Shown here one piece after another: positions 9,701 to 16,727 of a stretch of 64,000 nucleotides of DNA (position 1 is its first letter; each line of letters starts with the position of its first letter). Position numbers and translations under genes: made by a program. Under the pieces are notes generated by a model that was not told the origin of the DNA, ran no database searches, and saw nothing but the letters and a program-made list of their open reading frames with translations. Origin of the DNA: Aurantimicrobium minutum (GTDB lineage Bacteria > Actinomycetota > Actinomycetes > Actinomycetales > Microbacteriaceae); assembly GCF_029892845.1 (NCBI RefSeq), contig NZ_JARXVT010000006.1, forward strand, positions 25,870-89,869, in the 5' to 3' direction.

Positions 9701-10538
9701 TCTCACTGTGGTCACTTTGACTTCAAGCCCCTTCACCCCCATTCCAAATGGGAGCGGCACGACTGGTGGCTTTGCGCCCACAACGTCAAGTTCCACAGCT
9801 ACTAATGGGGCACCCGCTCGCTCGGTCACAAAAACAGAAGAAAATGGCACCGTCACATTCACCTTCAACTACGACGTGAGTTTCAACAGCGGTAGCGGCA
9901 GTAGTGTCACCCAACAAGAGGTCGGATACGGTTCGCGACCCGATCGTCCAACTGATCCGACGTTGGCGGGTTATGCCATGGATACGTGGCACACGGGTTC
10001 CGCATCCGGCCCCACCTACGACTTCAGTACCGGCTCAAACATCACAGCGGCAACGACCCTCTACGCCAGCTGGAATGCCATCAATGCAGCACCTCTGAGC
10101 ATCAACGCAGTCACTCGCGCCGTGAACATAACGCAAACCGACCGGCAAGTCGGCTCGTCGTGGAACGTTAAGGTTCACTCGACTCCGGTGACACTGGGTT
10201 CAGGTGCGACCGATGGGTCCGCCGCTGTGATCTTCAGCGGCACCATTCCTGCAGTGGCAGCCGGAGTGCACCGTGTGGAAGTGAGCTCGACAGCATCGAA
10301 CAGCGTCACCGAGATTCAAAAACTCTGGTTCGTATCTGACCAATCCGACACAATAATTGGGGTCTATACGACAGAGGCCGAAGCAAACGCTGCATGGGAT
10401 GCATTGCAGCCCTCGGTCGCACGCTTGTCGAATACCGGTCTAGCCACTGCGCGAGTCTTCACGACCCTCACCGCCGGAGCGCTGCTTCTGCTCGTGGGTA
10501 TCGCTATAGTCATCTGGCGTCGTCGCAGGACATACTGA
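6729..10538 (+). CDS. Secreted glycine-rich repeat protein with InlB-type B repeats and C-terminal anchor
   Basis: 1269 residues with a TTG start and AGGGAG 8 nt before it. A signal peptide covers about residues 1-28 (RRLF, hydrophobic core, AHA). The body is two copies of one module (about 31-588 and 592-1116). Each has a cap with two cysteines and the words VVCLGA, LDL.GYSL and TIQDS.PGSN, then a run of repeats of the type TI.ATGG..GAGIGGGNGG.GGTITI, then one InlB/Listeria-Bacteroides-type B repeat ending TTLYASW. The tail has LSNTG (1233-1237), a hydrophobic stretch and RRRR at the end, resembling a sortase signal with an atypical motif; a plain membrane anchor is the alternative. The repeats probably form a beta-helix or beta-solenoid. 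Likely role is surface adhesion or matrix formation (inference). The response regulator starts 4 bp downstream. Confidence 0.8.
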   Translation: MRRLFLVFTAFTLVIFGGVVMTPTAAHATPPTCTSTPTTWADLQIAMMNTGTSASPNVVCLGANLVGPADQNLRLGHLQYVVLDLSGYSLAISGGTAGAGIDTNVDGHLTIQDSNPGSNTLTATGGNGAAGIGGGNGGNGGTITINSGTIIATGAPSATSGAGIGGGNGGNGGMITINGGNISVTGGGYAAGIGGGNGGGNGGTITINSGNITSTGGFGAAGVGGGNGGNGGMITINGGTISATGGNLGAGIGGGWLGDGGTITINSGNITSTGGFGAAGVGGGNSGNGGTITINGGTISATSGNSGAGIGGGGGGTITISGGTISATGGFSGAGIGGSAGENGGTITISGGTISATGGDFGAGIGGGIDGDGGIIAIGGGNVSAMGGFSGAGIGGGGGNGNGGSITVTAGSVVATGGADAAGIGGGNGGDGGNVTLSGGRIQAIRWVRSSAEIGSGAGGSQGGSLTVTTVSPISWINLDTSGTSGHAPSSTSTTPSSSASAASVTRTEGYDYVTFTFNYAVSFNTGGGSSVIQQDVAYRQRPTLPAPPTRAGYAMDTWHTDSASGPTYNFSSGTTITAATTLYASWGMLDTTCSSENKPTSWAELIGSVSSATSSNTSSANPKVVCLGAIISVANMHLTLSSGAYVTLDLNGYSLFVTDADDNHAAIENTGAYLTIQDSHPGSNVLIVVGGANGAGIGGGNGATGGSLTINSGNVTTRGGAFAAGIGGGDGGMGGATTINGGQVNVIAGYSGAGIGGGNGGDGGATTINDGVITVTAAWYGAGIGGGAGYTVSANRGNGGVTTINGGVTTAVGGSRAAGIGGGNKGRGGITVINNGFVSATAGAYGAGIGGGENGRGEYITINGGIVNAMGGEFGAGIGDGAMPSAGLIALEINGGAVTATGGPYGAGIGSGYAATTCGNISISAGNVTATGGQVAAGIGAGFLGTGCNVTLSGGKTQAIATPGIVSGVPVSGAAIGSGYLPRSYSDAGTLTVVTLTSSPFTPIPNGSGTTGGFAPTTSSSTATNGAPARSVTKTEENGTVTFTFNYDVSFNSGSGSSVTQQEVGYGSRPDRPTDPTLAGYAMDTWHTGSASGPTYDFSTGSNITAATTLYASWNAINAAPLSINAVTRAVNITQTDRQVGSSWNVKVHSTPVTLGSGATDGSAAVIFSGTIPAVAAGVHRVEVSSTASNSVTEIQKLWFVSDQSDTIIGVYTTEAEANAAWDALQPSVARLSNTGLATARVFTTLTAGALLLLVGIAIVIWRRRRTY
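7100..8050 (+). repeat. Tandem glycine-rich coding repeats, first module
   Basis: About ten imperfect units of roughly 75-105 bp, each encoding a GAGIGGG..GG segment and a TITI.GG.I.ATGG strand. DNA words such as GGCGGAAATGGCGGAA recur. A second, more diverged run occupies about 8810-9600. Confidence 0.9.
7336..7650 (+). repeat. Recent 174-bp internal duplication
   Basis: The stretch starting ACTCAGGAAACATCACC at 7351 recurs at 7525, and both copies stay nearly identical for over 100 bp. The period of 174 bp is 58 codons, or two protein repeats, and keeps the frame. Confidence 0.85.
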
Positions 10539-10542
10539 AACA

Positions 10543-11175
10543 GTGAACATTAGAGTGCTCGTTGTTGAAGACGACGACTTCACGCGCCTGAGCATTGCCG
10601 CGGCTCTTCGCGAGGAGCACTTCGACGTCTTTGACACTGCACTGGCCAGCGCCGCTGCCACCAAGGCCGAAGACTGGATGCCCACCGCCGCCGTGCTCGA
10701 TCTACACCTGGGCCCCGGCCCTACCGGTATCGACCTGGCCAAAGCTCTGAGGCGGAACGACCCCAGCATCGGAATCGTCATCCTGACCAGTTACGACGAT
10801 CCCCGCATGCTCAGCGCCACCATGTCGGAGCCCCCGGCTGGGACCCAGTACATCACCAAGCGTTCCGTGACACACATTGATGACCTCGTGCGAGCCCTTG
10901 CAATCGCTGTGCGCTCACATACCGTCAAACCTGCGCATGCTAATCAGCCGAAACTAGCCAACCTTACTGATACGCAACATGACGTGCTGAGGTTGATCGC
11001 GGAGGGTCACACTAACCAGCAAATTGCTAGGATTCGCCAGACAACCGTCAAGACGGTCGAATCACTAATTGCACGACTAGTTAAAGCGCTGGAGATTCCC
11101 TCCTCGGCAGATGCGAACCAGCGCGTCATGCTCGCGCGCGCCTATTTCGAAGCCAGTGGTTTAAGTGGCCCGTAG
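10543..11175 (+). CDS. LuxR-family response regulator
   Basis: 210 residues. The receiver domain (about 1-120) shows the acidic cluster E9-D12, phospho-acceptor D53 in VLDLHLG, a Thr/Ser switch in VILTSYDD and the conserved lysine in YITKRS. A LuxR-type helix-turn-helix follows at about 143-187 (LTDTQHDVLRLIAEG and TVKTVESLI). GTG start 4 bp after the repeat-protein stop; the 3' end overlaps the kinase gene by 11 bp. It most likely partners the kinase and may control this operon; target sites are not visible. Confidence 0.9.
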   Translation: MNIRVLVVEDDDFTRLSIAAALREEHFDVFDTALASAAATKAEDWMPTAAVLDLHLGPGPTGIDLAKALRRNDPSIGIVILTSYDDPRMLSATMSEPPAGTQYITKRSVTHIDDLVRALAIAVRSHTVKPAHANQPKLANLTDTQHDVLRLIAEGHTNQQIARIRQTTVKTVESLIARLVKALEIPSSADANQRVMLARAYFEASGLSGP

Positions 11176-12868
11176 CACGACTAGATTTTCGCGTCTGAGC
11201 GACGAGGCCGGAGGTCGGTGGTTTAACTACCTTCCGGCCTACCTGTGGGTCGGACCCATCTGGGTCGTGGCATCGGTTTTTGCGACGCCGGGGCTGACCT
11301 CGCTTAGCGAGTTTGCCTTGATGGCACTCGCCAATTCGGCTGGAGTTCTCTCAGCCGTGGGATTGATGGCTCTGTCGAACGCGAGCGTGTTTCGAAACAG
11401 TCAGGCGAAGCCAATCCCGCTCTTGCTCGTCAGTGCGTTTGGAGCTGCTGTCGGTGCCATTAAAGCCGTGGTTACCACTCTCGTCGCCGTCAGCATCACA
11501 CACGGGCCCCTCGATGGCATCGGCCCGCGAATCGCCATTTCTGCCGTACTGGGGGCATGGCTCATTCCCGCCATCTCAGTGTTGTATGCGACGCTCGCCC
11601 GCTATGAACGCGAGCGGGATGCCCTGGCTCGCGAGCTCGTGCTCCGAAAGTTTCGACCCGCCCTCGGTGGCTCTTCAAAGAACCGCTCCTACGACCAAGA
11701 CATTTCGTCGTTCGTTGAACTCACCCGAACATCGGTCTCCCACGCCCGCAACCCGCTCGAACTCAACCGAACACTTAACACCATCATCGACAATGAGCTA
11801 CGGCCGCTGAGTCGAACTCTTTCTGAGCAAGTTCGACAGTCGTTGCCCAGCTTCCGCATCCCCGACCTTATTCGCATTGTCTGGAGGGATTACCGTTTCA
11901 CCCCGGTAGGGACAACCGTTGCCTACGTCATCACGTTCATCGCTCCCCAGCTCTGGTACGCAGGGATATTAAACGGACTACTCCGTTTGCTCGTTCAAGC
12001 GGTGATCGTATTTGGCATCCTCTGGCTCGCACAGTTCCTCCCGAATCGGGGCGGTACCTATGGCGTGATGGCCTTCGCGCTGGTGAACGGCTTTCTTGTT
12101 TTTGCTCTTGACGCCATAAGCATTCTTATCTTCGGCCCTCTGCCCGACTACCCGCGCTGGGGAGCGGTGACCTTCTTGCTTCTCTTTTTTGTCTTGTCTG
12201 GCCTGATCCTAGGGACTATTCGTGCAGCCCAAAATGAGGAGAAGGATGTTCGTGCGCAACTGACCGAGCTCTCAGAACAGACCGCGCAGGCATATTCGAT
12301 GTCGGCGCAGCAACAATTCGAGAATCGCGAATTGGCTCACTACTTGCATAGTCGTGTGCAGAATGGGATGCTCTCAGTGGCTCTGCGCCTGGGGGCGGAC
12401 GGGGCGCCGGCAGACATCTCACCTGCTCAGGATGAGCTATACGCCATTCTCGATGAAGTACTGACAGTCTCATCTCAGCGAGAGTTGTCGGACATTTCGA
12501 CCGAACTGCAATCAATTCAAGGCCTATGGAAAGGTCTCGCTGAGGTCCGCTTTTCGGTAGACCCATCAATCGAACGATTACTCAACAGAGACCGCAATCT
12601 TCGCAAGACTGCGGTACTGGTAGTCGAGGAAGGCACGACCAACGCCGTGCGTCACGGTTCGGCAACAGAAATAAACATCTCAATCGGATCGGGTGCCACG
12701 ACGACTGACGTTTCGATTCACTGCATAGACAACGGGAAAGGTCCGGTTGGAAACCATTCAGGGTTGGGAACGACCTTGTTTGATTCAACAGCAAACTCGT
12801 GGAGCCTCACGCGACGGGCAGTGAACCAGACCGAACTCGAGGTTCTTTTAGAGAGCTCGGCAAGTTAG
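11165..12868 (+). CDS. Polytopic membrane sensor histidine kinase
   Basis: 567 residues with a GTG start overlapping the regulator gene. About four hydrophobic segments lie in residues 15-150 and about four more in 250-355, followed by a coiled region. A variant H-box, AHYLHSRVQNG, has H395 as probable phospho-acceptor (H392 is close by); Ser follows H395 where HisKA_3 kinases have Asp or Glu. The ATPase domain shows the N box EEGTTNAVRHG and the glycine boxes DNGKG and GLGTT. The extracellular signal is unknown. Its stop overlaps, on the opposite strand, the stop of a chorismate mutase remnant, suggesting the two genes were convergent neighbours in the donor. Confidence 0.85.
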   Translation: MARSTTRFSRLSDEAGGRWFNYLPAYLWVGPIWVVASVFATPGLTSLSEFALMALANSAGVLSAVGLMALSNASVFRNSQAKPIPLLLVSAFGAAVGAIKAVVTTLVAVSITHGPLDGIGPRIAISAVLGAWLIPAISVLYATLARYERERDALARELVLRKFRPALGGSSKNRSYDQDISSFVELTRTSVSHARNPLELNRTLNTIIDNELRPLSRTLSEQVRQSLPSFRIPDLIRIVWRDYRFTPVGTTVAYVITFIAPQLWYAGILNGLLRLLVQAVIVFGILWLAQFLPNRGGTYGVMAFALVNGFLVFALDAISILIFGPLPDYPRWGAVTFLLLFFVLSGLILGTIRAAQNEEKDVRAQLTELSEQTAQAYSMSAQQQFENRELAHYLHSRVQNGMLSVALRLGADGAPADISPAQDELYAILDEVLTVSSQRELSDISTELQSIQGLWKGLAEVRFSVDPSIERLLNRDRNLRKTAVLVVEEGTTNAVRHGSATEINISIGSGATTTDVSIHCIDNGKGPVGNHSGLGTTLFDSTANSWSLTRRAVNQTELEVLLESSAS

Positions 12869-12957
12869 GCTTTATCACCGTTAGCGATGGCCTGGTGGTG
12901 CTTAATGACCTCCCGGACGACAAAGTGGAACCACTTCTCGGCAAAGTCAGGGTAAAA
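12865..12957 (-). pseudogene. 3' remnant of a second chorismate mutase gene
   Basis: The reverse strand encodes YPDFAEKWFHFVVREVIK and then a short tail ending KA-stop. The intact chorismate mutase at 14015-14317 ends with the closely similar PTFAEKWFHFVVEEVIHHH. Only about 30 codons remain; the frame is cut at about 12957, where purL-like sequence begins in the opposite orientation. The two copies differ in codons and in the last residues, so this is a diverged homologue, not a fresh duplicate. Confidence 0.85.
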
Positions 12958-12960
12958 GAT

Positions 12961-13242
12961 GGCGCACGCATCTGGCTCGATGAAATCATCGAGCGTGACG
13001 GCGTAGACGCTGCCACTGCGCTGTTCTCTGAGTCCACCGGTCGTGTGATCGTCTCAATTCCTCGAGAAGATGACGTGCGCTTCTTGGGACTCTGTGAAGC
13101 CCGCAACTACCCCGTGCTCCGTATCGGTGTGACCGATCTGGGAGGGGACGACGCTAAGCTTGACGTACAGGGTCTGTTCGAGGTTTCTGTCGCTGAGATT
13201 CGTCAGCGTAGCAACGAGACACTGCCTCAGTACTTCGGCTAA
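12961..13242 (+). pseudogene. Second copy of purL 3' end (93 codons plus stop)
   Basis: Starts at GARIWLDEII and runs in frame to the purL stop; five residue differences from the intact copy. An open frame runs through it from 12799, but its first part is out-of-frame kinase and antisense chorismate mutase sequence, so no functional product is expected. It is followed 18 bp later by a small membrane-protein gene, which suggests that this copy is the original purL end of the recipient chromosome. Confidence 0.93.
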
Positions 13243-13260
13243 CAGCGGTTCGGGGGAACC

Positions 13261-13461
13261 ATGGATCCATTTATTGCCATTCTGATTGGTGTCTTTTGGG
13301 CAGCCATTATTGTGGGGCTCGTGGTGCGCTTCATCAGAGCGAAGAAGGGGCAGCGCCTCAAGGCTGTTGCTGAGCCGCTTGTTGCGGCTGCTGACTCTTA
13401 CCAGGAGAACCTCATTGGTAAGACAGGAACGGCGCAGCTCAAGGACTTAGACCAAAACTAA
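13261..13461 (+). CDS. Small single-span membrane protein
   Basis: 66 residues with GGGGG 4-5 nt before the ATG. One N-terminal transmembrane helix (about residues 5-24, AILIGVFWAAIIVGLVV) is followed by RFIRAKKGQR and a hydrophilic tail. No family recognised. It follows the purL 3'-end copy and ends at a terminator shared with the convergent gene, so it probably was the gene next to purL before the insertion. Confidence 0.6.
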   Translation: MDPFIAILIGVFWAAIIVGLVVRFIRAKKGQRLKAVAEPLVAAADSYQENLIGKTGTAQLKDLDQN

Positions 13462-13530
13462 GTACAGGCTTAACGAGCTTCGAGCAGGTCCCATTGCAGG
13501 GGCCCACCCGAAGAATTTGAGTTTCTCAGA

Positions 13531-13559
13531 TAAATAACCCTGTTGGCAAGGGTTATTTA
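13531..13559. terminator. Bidirectional rho-independent terminator
   Basis: An 11-bp stem, TAAATAACCCT (13531-13541) with AGGGTTATTTA (13549-13559), closes a 7-nt loop between two convergent genes. Its right arm covers the stop codon of the HtaA-domain gene. Confidence 0.8.
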
Positions 13560-14011
13560 GCAACCAGAGTCACTGTGCTGAGTTCTTGCCCCACACTGTA
13601 TTGCTCACCCATCACGCCACGGCCTTCTGCCGTCAATGCAGCTGTCAGCATGAGTGGGTGTGATCCAGGAATGACGTTCACATTCACAAAGGGAACATGA
13701 ACCTCCGGAGAGAGAATTCCTCCCTGCGCAATAGACAACGTTCCATGACCTGAAGTGAGCTCAATACGAGGGTCCTTGATGGTGATGTTCATCATGCCCC
13801 AGTGGCCGGTGAAGTGAGCAGTTCCCAGGAACTGTAGCTCACCGGTGTGAGTATCAGCGTTGAAGTCTGAAGCAACCTCGTTGAGTGCGAAAGTGAAACC
13901 GGACTCTGTTCTGGTCGCAGGCTCGAGAGCTTCCACGGTGCCATCTTCTAAACCAGAGATGTAGGCAATGAGGCTGTCTTTGACAGACCAGTGCAGTTCA
14001 AAGTCGCTCAT
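13553..14011 (-). CDS. HtaA-domain protein without signal peptide
   Basis: 152 residues forming one HtaA-like domain: LHWSVKDSLIAYI at the start, FLGTAHFTGHWGMMNI in the middle and PRIEL after it. In Corynebacterium HtaA domains bind heme on exported proteins. Here there is no signal peptide, membrane anchor or second domain, so the protein appears cytoplasmic. It starts 3 bp after the chorismate mutase stop and is likely cotranscribed with it. Heme binding is not established from sequence. Confidence 0.7.
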   Translation of the reverse strand: MSDFELHWSVKDSLIAYISGLEDGTVEALEPATRTESGFTFALNEVASDFNADTHTGELQFLGTAHFTGHWGMMNITIKDPRIELTSGHGTLSIAQGGILSPEVHVPFVNVNVIPGSHPLMLTAALTAEGRGVMGEQYSVGQELSTVTLVAK

Positions 14012-14014
14012 GGT

Positions 14015-14317
14015 TTAGCCCCGAGCTTGTTCGTGGTGGTGAATGACCTCTTCCACCACGAAGTGGAACCACTTCTCCGCGAAGGTAGGGTCGAGGTTGG
14101 CCTCTTCCGCCAGTGCGCGCAGGCGCGCAACCTGGCGGGCCTCACGCTCGGGGTCTGAGGGGGGAAGATCGTTGGTGGCCTTGAGCTTGCCCACCTTCTG
14201 GGTGAACTTGAAACGCTCAGCGAGCATGTGAATGAGAGCTGCATCGATGTTGTCGATGCTCTCGCGAATACCTGCGAGCTCTTGGGCAACCTCAGGGGTC
14301 ATCTCGTTCTGCGCCAT
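14015..14317 (-). CDS. Chorismate mutase (AroQ type)
   Basis: 100 residues, all-helical AroQ-like: IRESIDNIDAALIHMLAERF, then KVGKLKA and DPEREARQVARL. This single-domain form converts chorismate to prephenate for Phe and Tyr synthesis and is common in actinobacteria. An alternative start in another frame is a shadow. A 3' remnant of a related gene lies at 12865-12957. It is followed by the HtaA-domain gene at 3 bp. Confidence 0.88.
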   Translation of the reverse strand: MAQNEMTPEVAQELAGIRESIDNIDAALIHMLAERFKFTQKVGKLKATNDLPPSDPEREARQVARLRALAEEANLDPTFAEKWFHFVVEEVIHHHEQARG

Positions 14318-14341
14318 GCTTTCAGGTTAGCGCAGGAGGGA

Positions 14342-15256
14342 TTAGTTCTTGACCTGCCTGCGCATAATCAGAACACCCAGGATGACAATCGCCCCACCTG
14401 TGGGCTCATACCAGTGCAAGGTTTCACCCAAAAAGACAACGCCCAACATGACACCCACGATGGGCATGACATAGGTCACGGAAGAAGCACGAGTGGGGCC
14501 CCATGAATCCAACACATCGTTGAACCAGAGATAGGCCAGCCCTGTTCCACCAAAGCCAATAACGCTAATGGCGATGATGGTGGTCCAGTCGATAGTGACA
14601 GGTCCCGTGGCAAGGAAGGGGGTCAGCAACAAGATGAAGATCGCTGCTGCGCCCACTTCAATAATGGAGATGGACTTCGAGGAGACACCTCGAGGGAACA
14701 CGTATTTCTTGAGGTATGTTCCGGAGAATCCATACATCACCGCTGCACCAAGTGCTGCAATCTGGCCCCAGAAGCTGCCGCCTAAGTCAGTAATGGTCCA
14801 GGGCGCAATCACAACGACAAGACCTGCAAGTCCCACAAGTACACCAACTGCTTGATTGCGGTTGAAGTTCTCCACGCGCAATACATAGACCGCAATGATC
14901 GCGGTCATGATCGGGGTGAGGCCGTTATAGATTGTGGCAACAGCAGAAGTGATGTATTGCTCTGCCCAGGGGAAGAAGATGAAGGGGATTCCAATACCAA
15001 TGACACCTGCGAAGGCGATGTGTCCCCAGAGCTTGATGTCTTTGGGAAGTTGCTCACGGCTAATCAGCCAGAACACCAACATGAAAATTCCACCGGCAAC
15101 AACGCGCGACCACGCGATCTGCCCCCAACTCAGGGTGTCCAGAGCGATCTTGATAAAGAAGAAGCTCGATCCCCACAACAGCGCTAAGGCAATGAACTTG
15201 AACACGACAACGGTGGGCGCCTGGCCAGGCTTGTGGGCAACAGAAGTGGAGGTCAT
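14342..15256 (-). CDS. EamA/DMT family transporter
   Basis: 304 residues with ten predicted transmembrane segments in two EamA repeats of about 140 residues, as in drug/metabolite transporters. Typical words are ALLWGSSFFFIK at the start and NGLTPIMTAIIA in the first repeat. Substrate unknown. A -10-like TAGGCT lies 9 nt before the ATG. A second EamA protein is encoded at 18587-19507. Confidence 0.88.
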   Translation of the reverse strand: MTSTSVAHKPGQAPTVVVFKFIALALLWGSSFFFIKIALDTLSWGQIAWSRVVAGGIFMLVFWLISREQLPKDIKLWGHIAFAGVIGIGIPFIFFPWAEQYITSAVATIYNGLTPIMTAIIAVYVLRVENFNRNQAVGVLVGLAGLVVVIAPWTITDLGGSFWGQIAALGAAVMYGFSGTYLKKYVFPRGVSSKSISIIEVGAAAIFILLLTPFLATGPVTIDWTTIIAISVIGFGGTGLAYLWFNDVLDSWGPTRASSVTYVMPIVGVMLGVVFLGETLHWYEPTGGAIVILGVLIMRRQVKN

Positions 15257-15311
15257 AACTTCTTCAGCCTAGACCTGACAAGGTTCATTAGGGCATGAAC
15301 GAACGAGTCAA

Positions 15312-15329
15312 TCTGACCAGCAGGTCAGA
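15312..15329 (-). terminator. Possible hairpin after purA
   Basis: A 7-bp inverted repeat (TCTGACC/GGTCAGA) with a 4-nt loop lies 12 bp past the purA stop; no clear U-run follows. Confidence 0.3.
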
Positions 15330-15340
15330 CGAGAGAGGTT

Positions 15341-16627
15341 TTAGCCAACGAGGTCGTGCTGAACGATGATTGCATCGCGAGCAGGACCAACACCGATAGC
15401 GGAGAATCGAGCACCGCTCATTGCTTCTAGTGCAGTGACGTAGTCCTGAGCGTTCTTGGGAAGATCGCTGAACTTACGTGCACCGGTGATGTCCTCAGTC
15501 CAACCGGGGAAGTATTCCAGGATGGGCTTGGCGTGGTGGAAGTCGCTCTGGTTCACGGGAACCTCATCGTGACGAACACCGTCGACGTCATAGGCAACAC
15601 AAACCGGAATCTGCTCGAGGCCAGTAAGAACGTCAAGCTTGGTGACGACGAAGTCGGTCACACCATTGATGCGTGCGGTGTAGCGAGCTATCGGGGCGTC
15701 ATACCAACCACAGCGACGGGGACGTCCAGTGGTGGTGCCGAACTCGAAGCCTTTGGCACGCAGGTATTCACCGTCTTCATCGAAGAGCTCGGTGGGGAAC
15801 GGACCTGCGCCCACGCGGGTTGTGTAGGCCTTGATGACCGCAATCACGCGCTCAATCTTGTTAGGACCAATTCCCGAACCGGTCGATGCACCACCTGCAG
15901 TGGCGTTCGACGAGGTGACGAAAGGATAGGTTCCGTGGTCTATGTCGAGCATGGTTGCCTGGCCACCCTCGAACAGCACAACCTTGTCTGCTTCGAGAGC
16001 CTGGTTCAGTTCGAGTGCAGTGTCAGCCACCATGGGTGCCAGACGCTCACGGTAGGAAAGTAGTTCTTCAATCACGGCATCAGCCGAGATGGCGCGACGG
16101 TTATAGATCTTGGCCAGCAAGTGGTTCTTGATCTCGAGCGCTGCTTCGACCTTCTGGCGCAGGATGCCTTCGTCGAAGATGTCTTGGATGCGGATACCCA
16201 CGCGGTTGATCTTGTCGGCATAGGTGGGACCAATGCCGCGGCCGGTGGTGCCGATCTGACGCTTGCCGAGGAAGCGCTCGGTGACCTTGTCCAAGGTGCG
16301 GTGGTAGTCGGTGATGACGTGAGCGTTTGCGCTCACGCGCAGCTTCGAGGTGTCGATGCCGCGTGAGTTCAGTGCGTCGAGCTCAGCGAAAAGAACTGAG
16401 ATGTCGATGACCACACCGTTGGAGATCACGGGGGTAACGCCGGGAGTCAAAATGCCGGAGGGAAGTAAGTGGAGGGCATACTTCTCGTCGCCAATAACGA
16501 CGGTGTGACCAGCGTTGTTACCGCCGTTGAACTTCACAACGTAGTCGATACGTTCAGCAAGAAGGTCGGTAGCCTTACCCTTACCTTCGTCGCCCCACTG
16601 GGCACCAATCAGAACGATTGCTGGCAT
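15341..16627 (-). CDS. purA: Adenylosuccinate synthetase
   Basis: GTP-dependent ligase joining IMP and aspartate, first step of AMP synthesis. 428 residues, normal length. [13 protein letters not shown] and [10 protein letters not shown] near the N-terminus are the GTP and IMP site signatures, and [14 protein letters not shown] and GRPRRCGW follow as expected. ATG with GAGGGGAT upstream. It is monocistronic by layout, with 100 bp before it and 84 bp after it. Confidence 0.98.
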   Translation of the reverse strand: MPAIVLIGAQWGDEGKGKATDLLAERIDYVVKFNGGNNAGHTVVIGDEKYALHLLPSGILTPGVTPVISNGVVIDISVLFAELDALNSRGIDTSKLRVSANAHVITDYHRTLDKVTERFLGKRQIGTTGRGIGPTYADKINRVGIRIQDIFDEGILRQKVEAALEIKNHLLAKIYNRRAISADAVIEELLSYRERLAPMVADTALELNQALEADKVVLFEGGQATMLDIDHGTYPFVTSSNATAGGASTGSGIGPNKIERVIAVIKAYTTRVGAGPFPTELFDEDGEYLRAKGFEFGTTTGRPRRCGWYDAPIARYTARINGVTDFVVTKLDVLTGLEQIPVCVAYDVDGVRHDEVPVNQSDFHHAKPILEYFPGWTEDITGARKFSDLPKNAQDYVTALEAMSGARFSAIGVGPARDAIIVQHDLVG

Positions 16628-16727
16628 GACGATATCCCCTCGTCGTTAGAACGGCCTGTGCAACTGCGACCTGCCAGTAATTCATTCTACCGGCTAAATA
16701 ACGCCTCTTTCTTGCGGTTACTTCAGG

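Larger units (their letters stand above)
6588..12960. other. Inserted block between two purL 3' ends
   Basis: Segment bounded on the left by the complete purL and on the right by a second purL 3' end that leads into the following gene. It carries three genes on the + strand (repeat surface protein, response regulator, sensor kinase) and, at its right edge, the 3' remnant of a second chorismate mutase gene. No transposase, integrase or tRNA is present. The structure suggests entry by recombination in purL, not transposition (inference). Confidence 0.75.

Noticed and set aside
12799..13242. 147-codon open frame ending with the PurL C-terminus
   Set aside because: Its first 54 codons are out-of-frame kinase DNA and antisense chorismate mutase; only the last 93 match PurL. 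It is a chance fusion of scar pieces, so it is recorded as a pseudogene.
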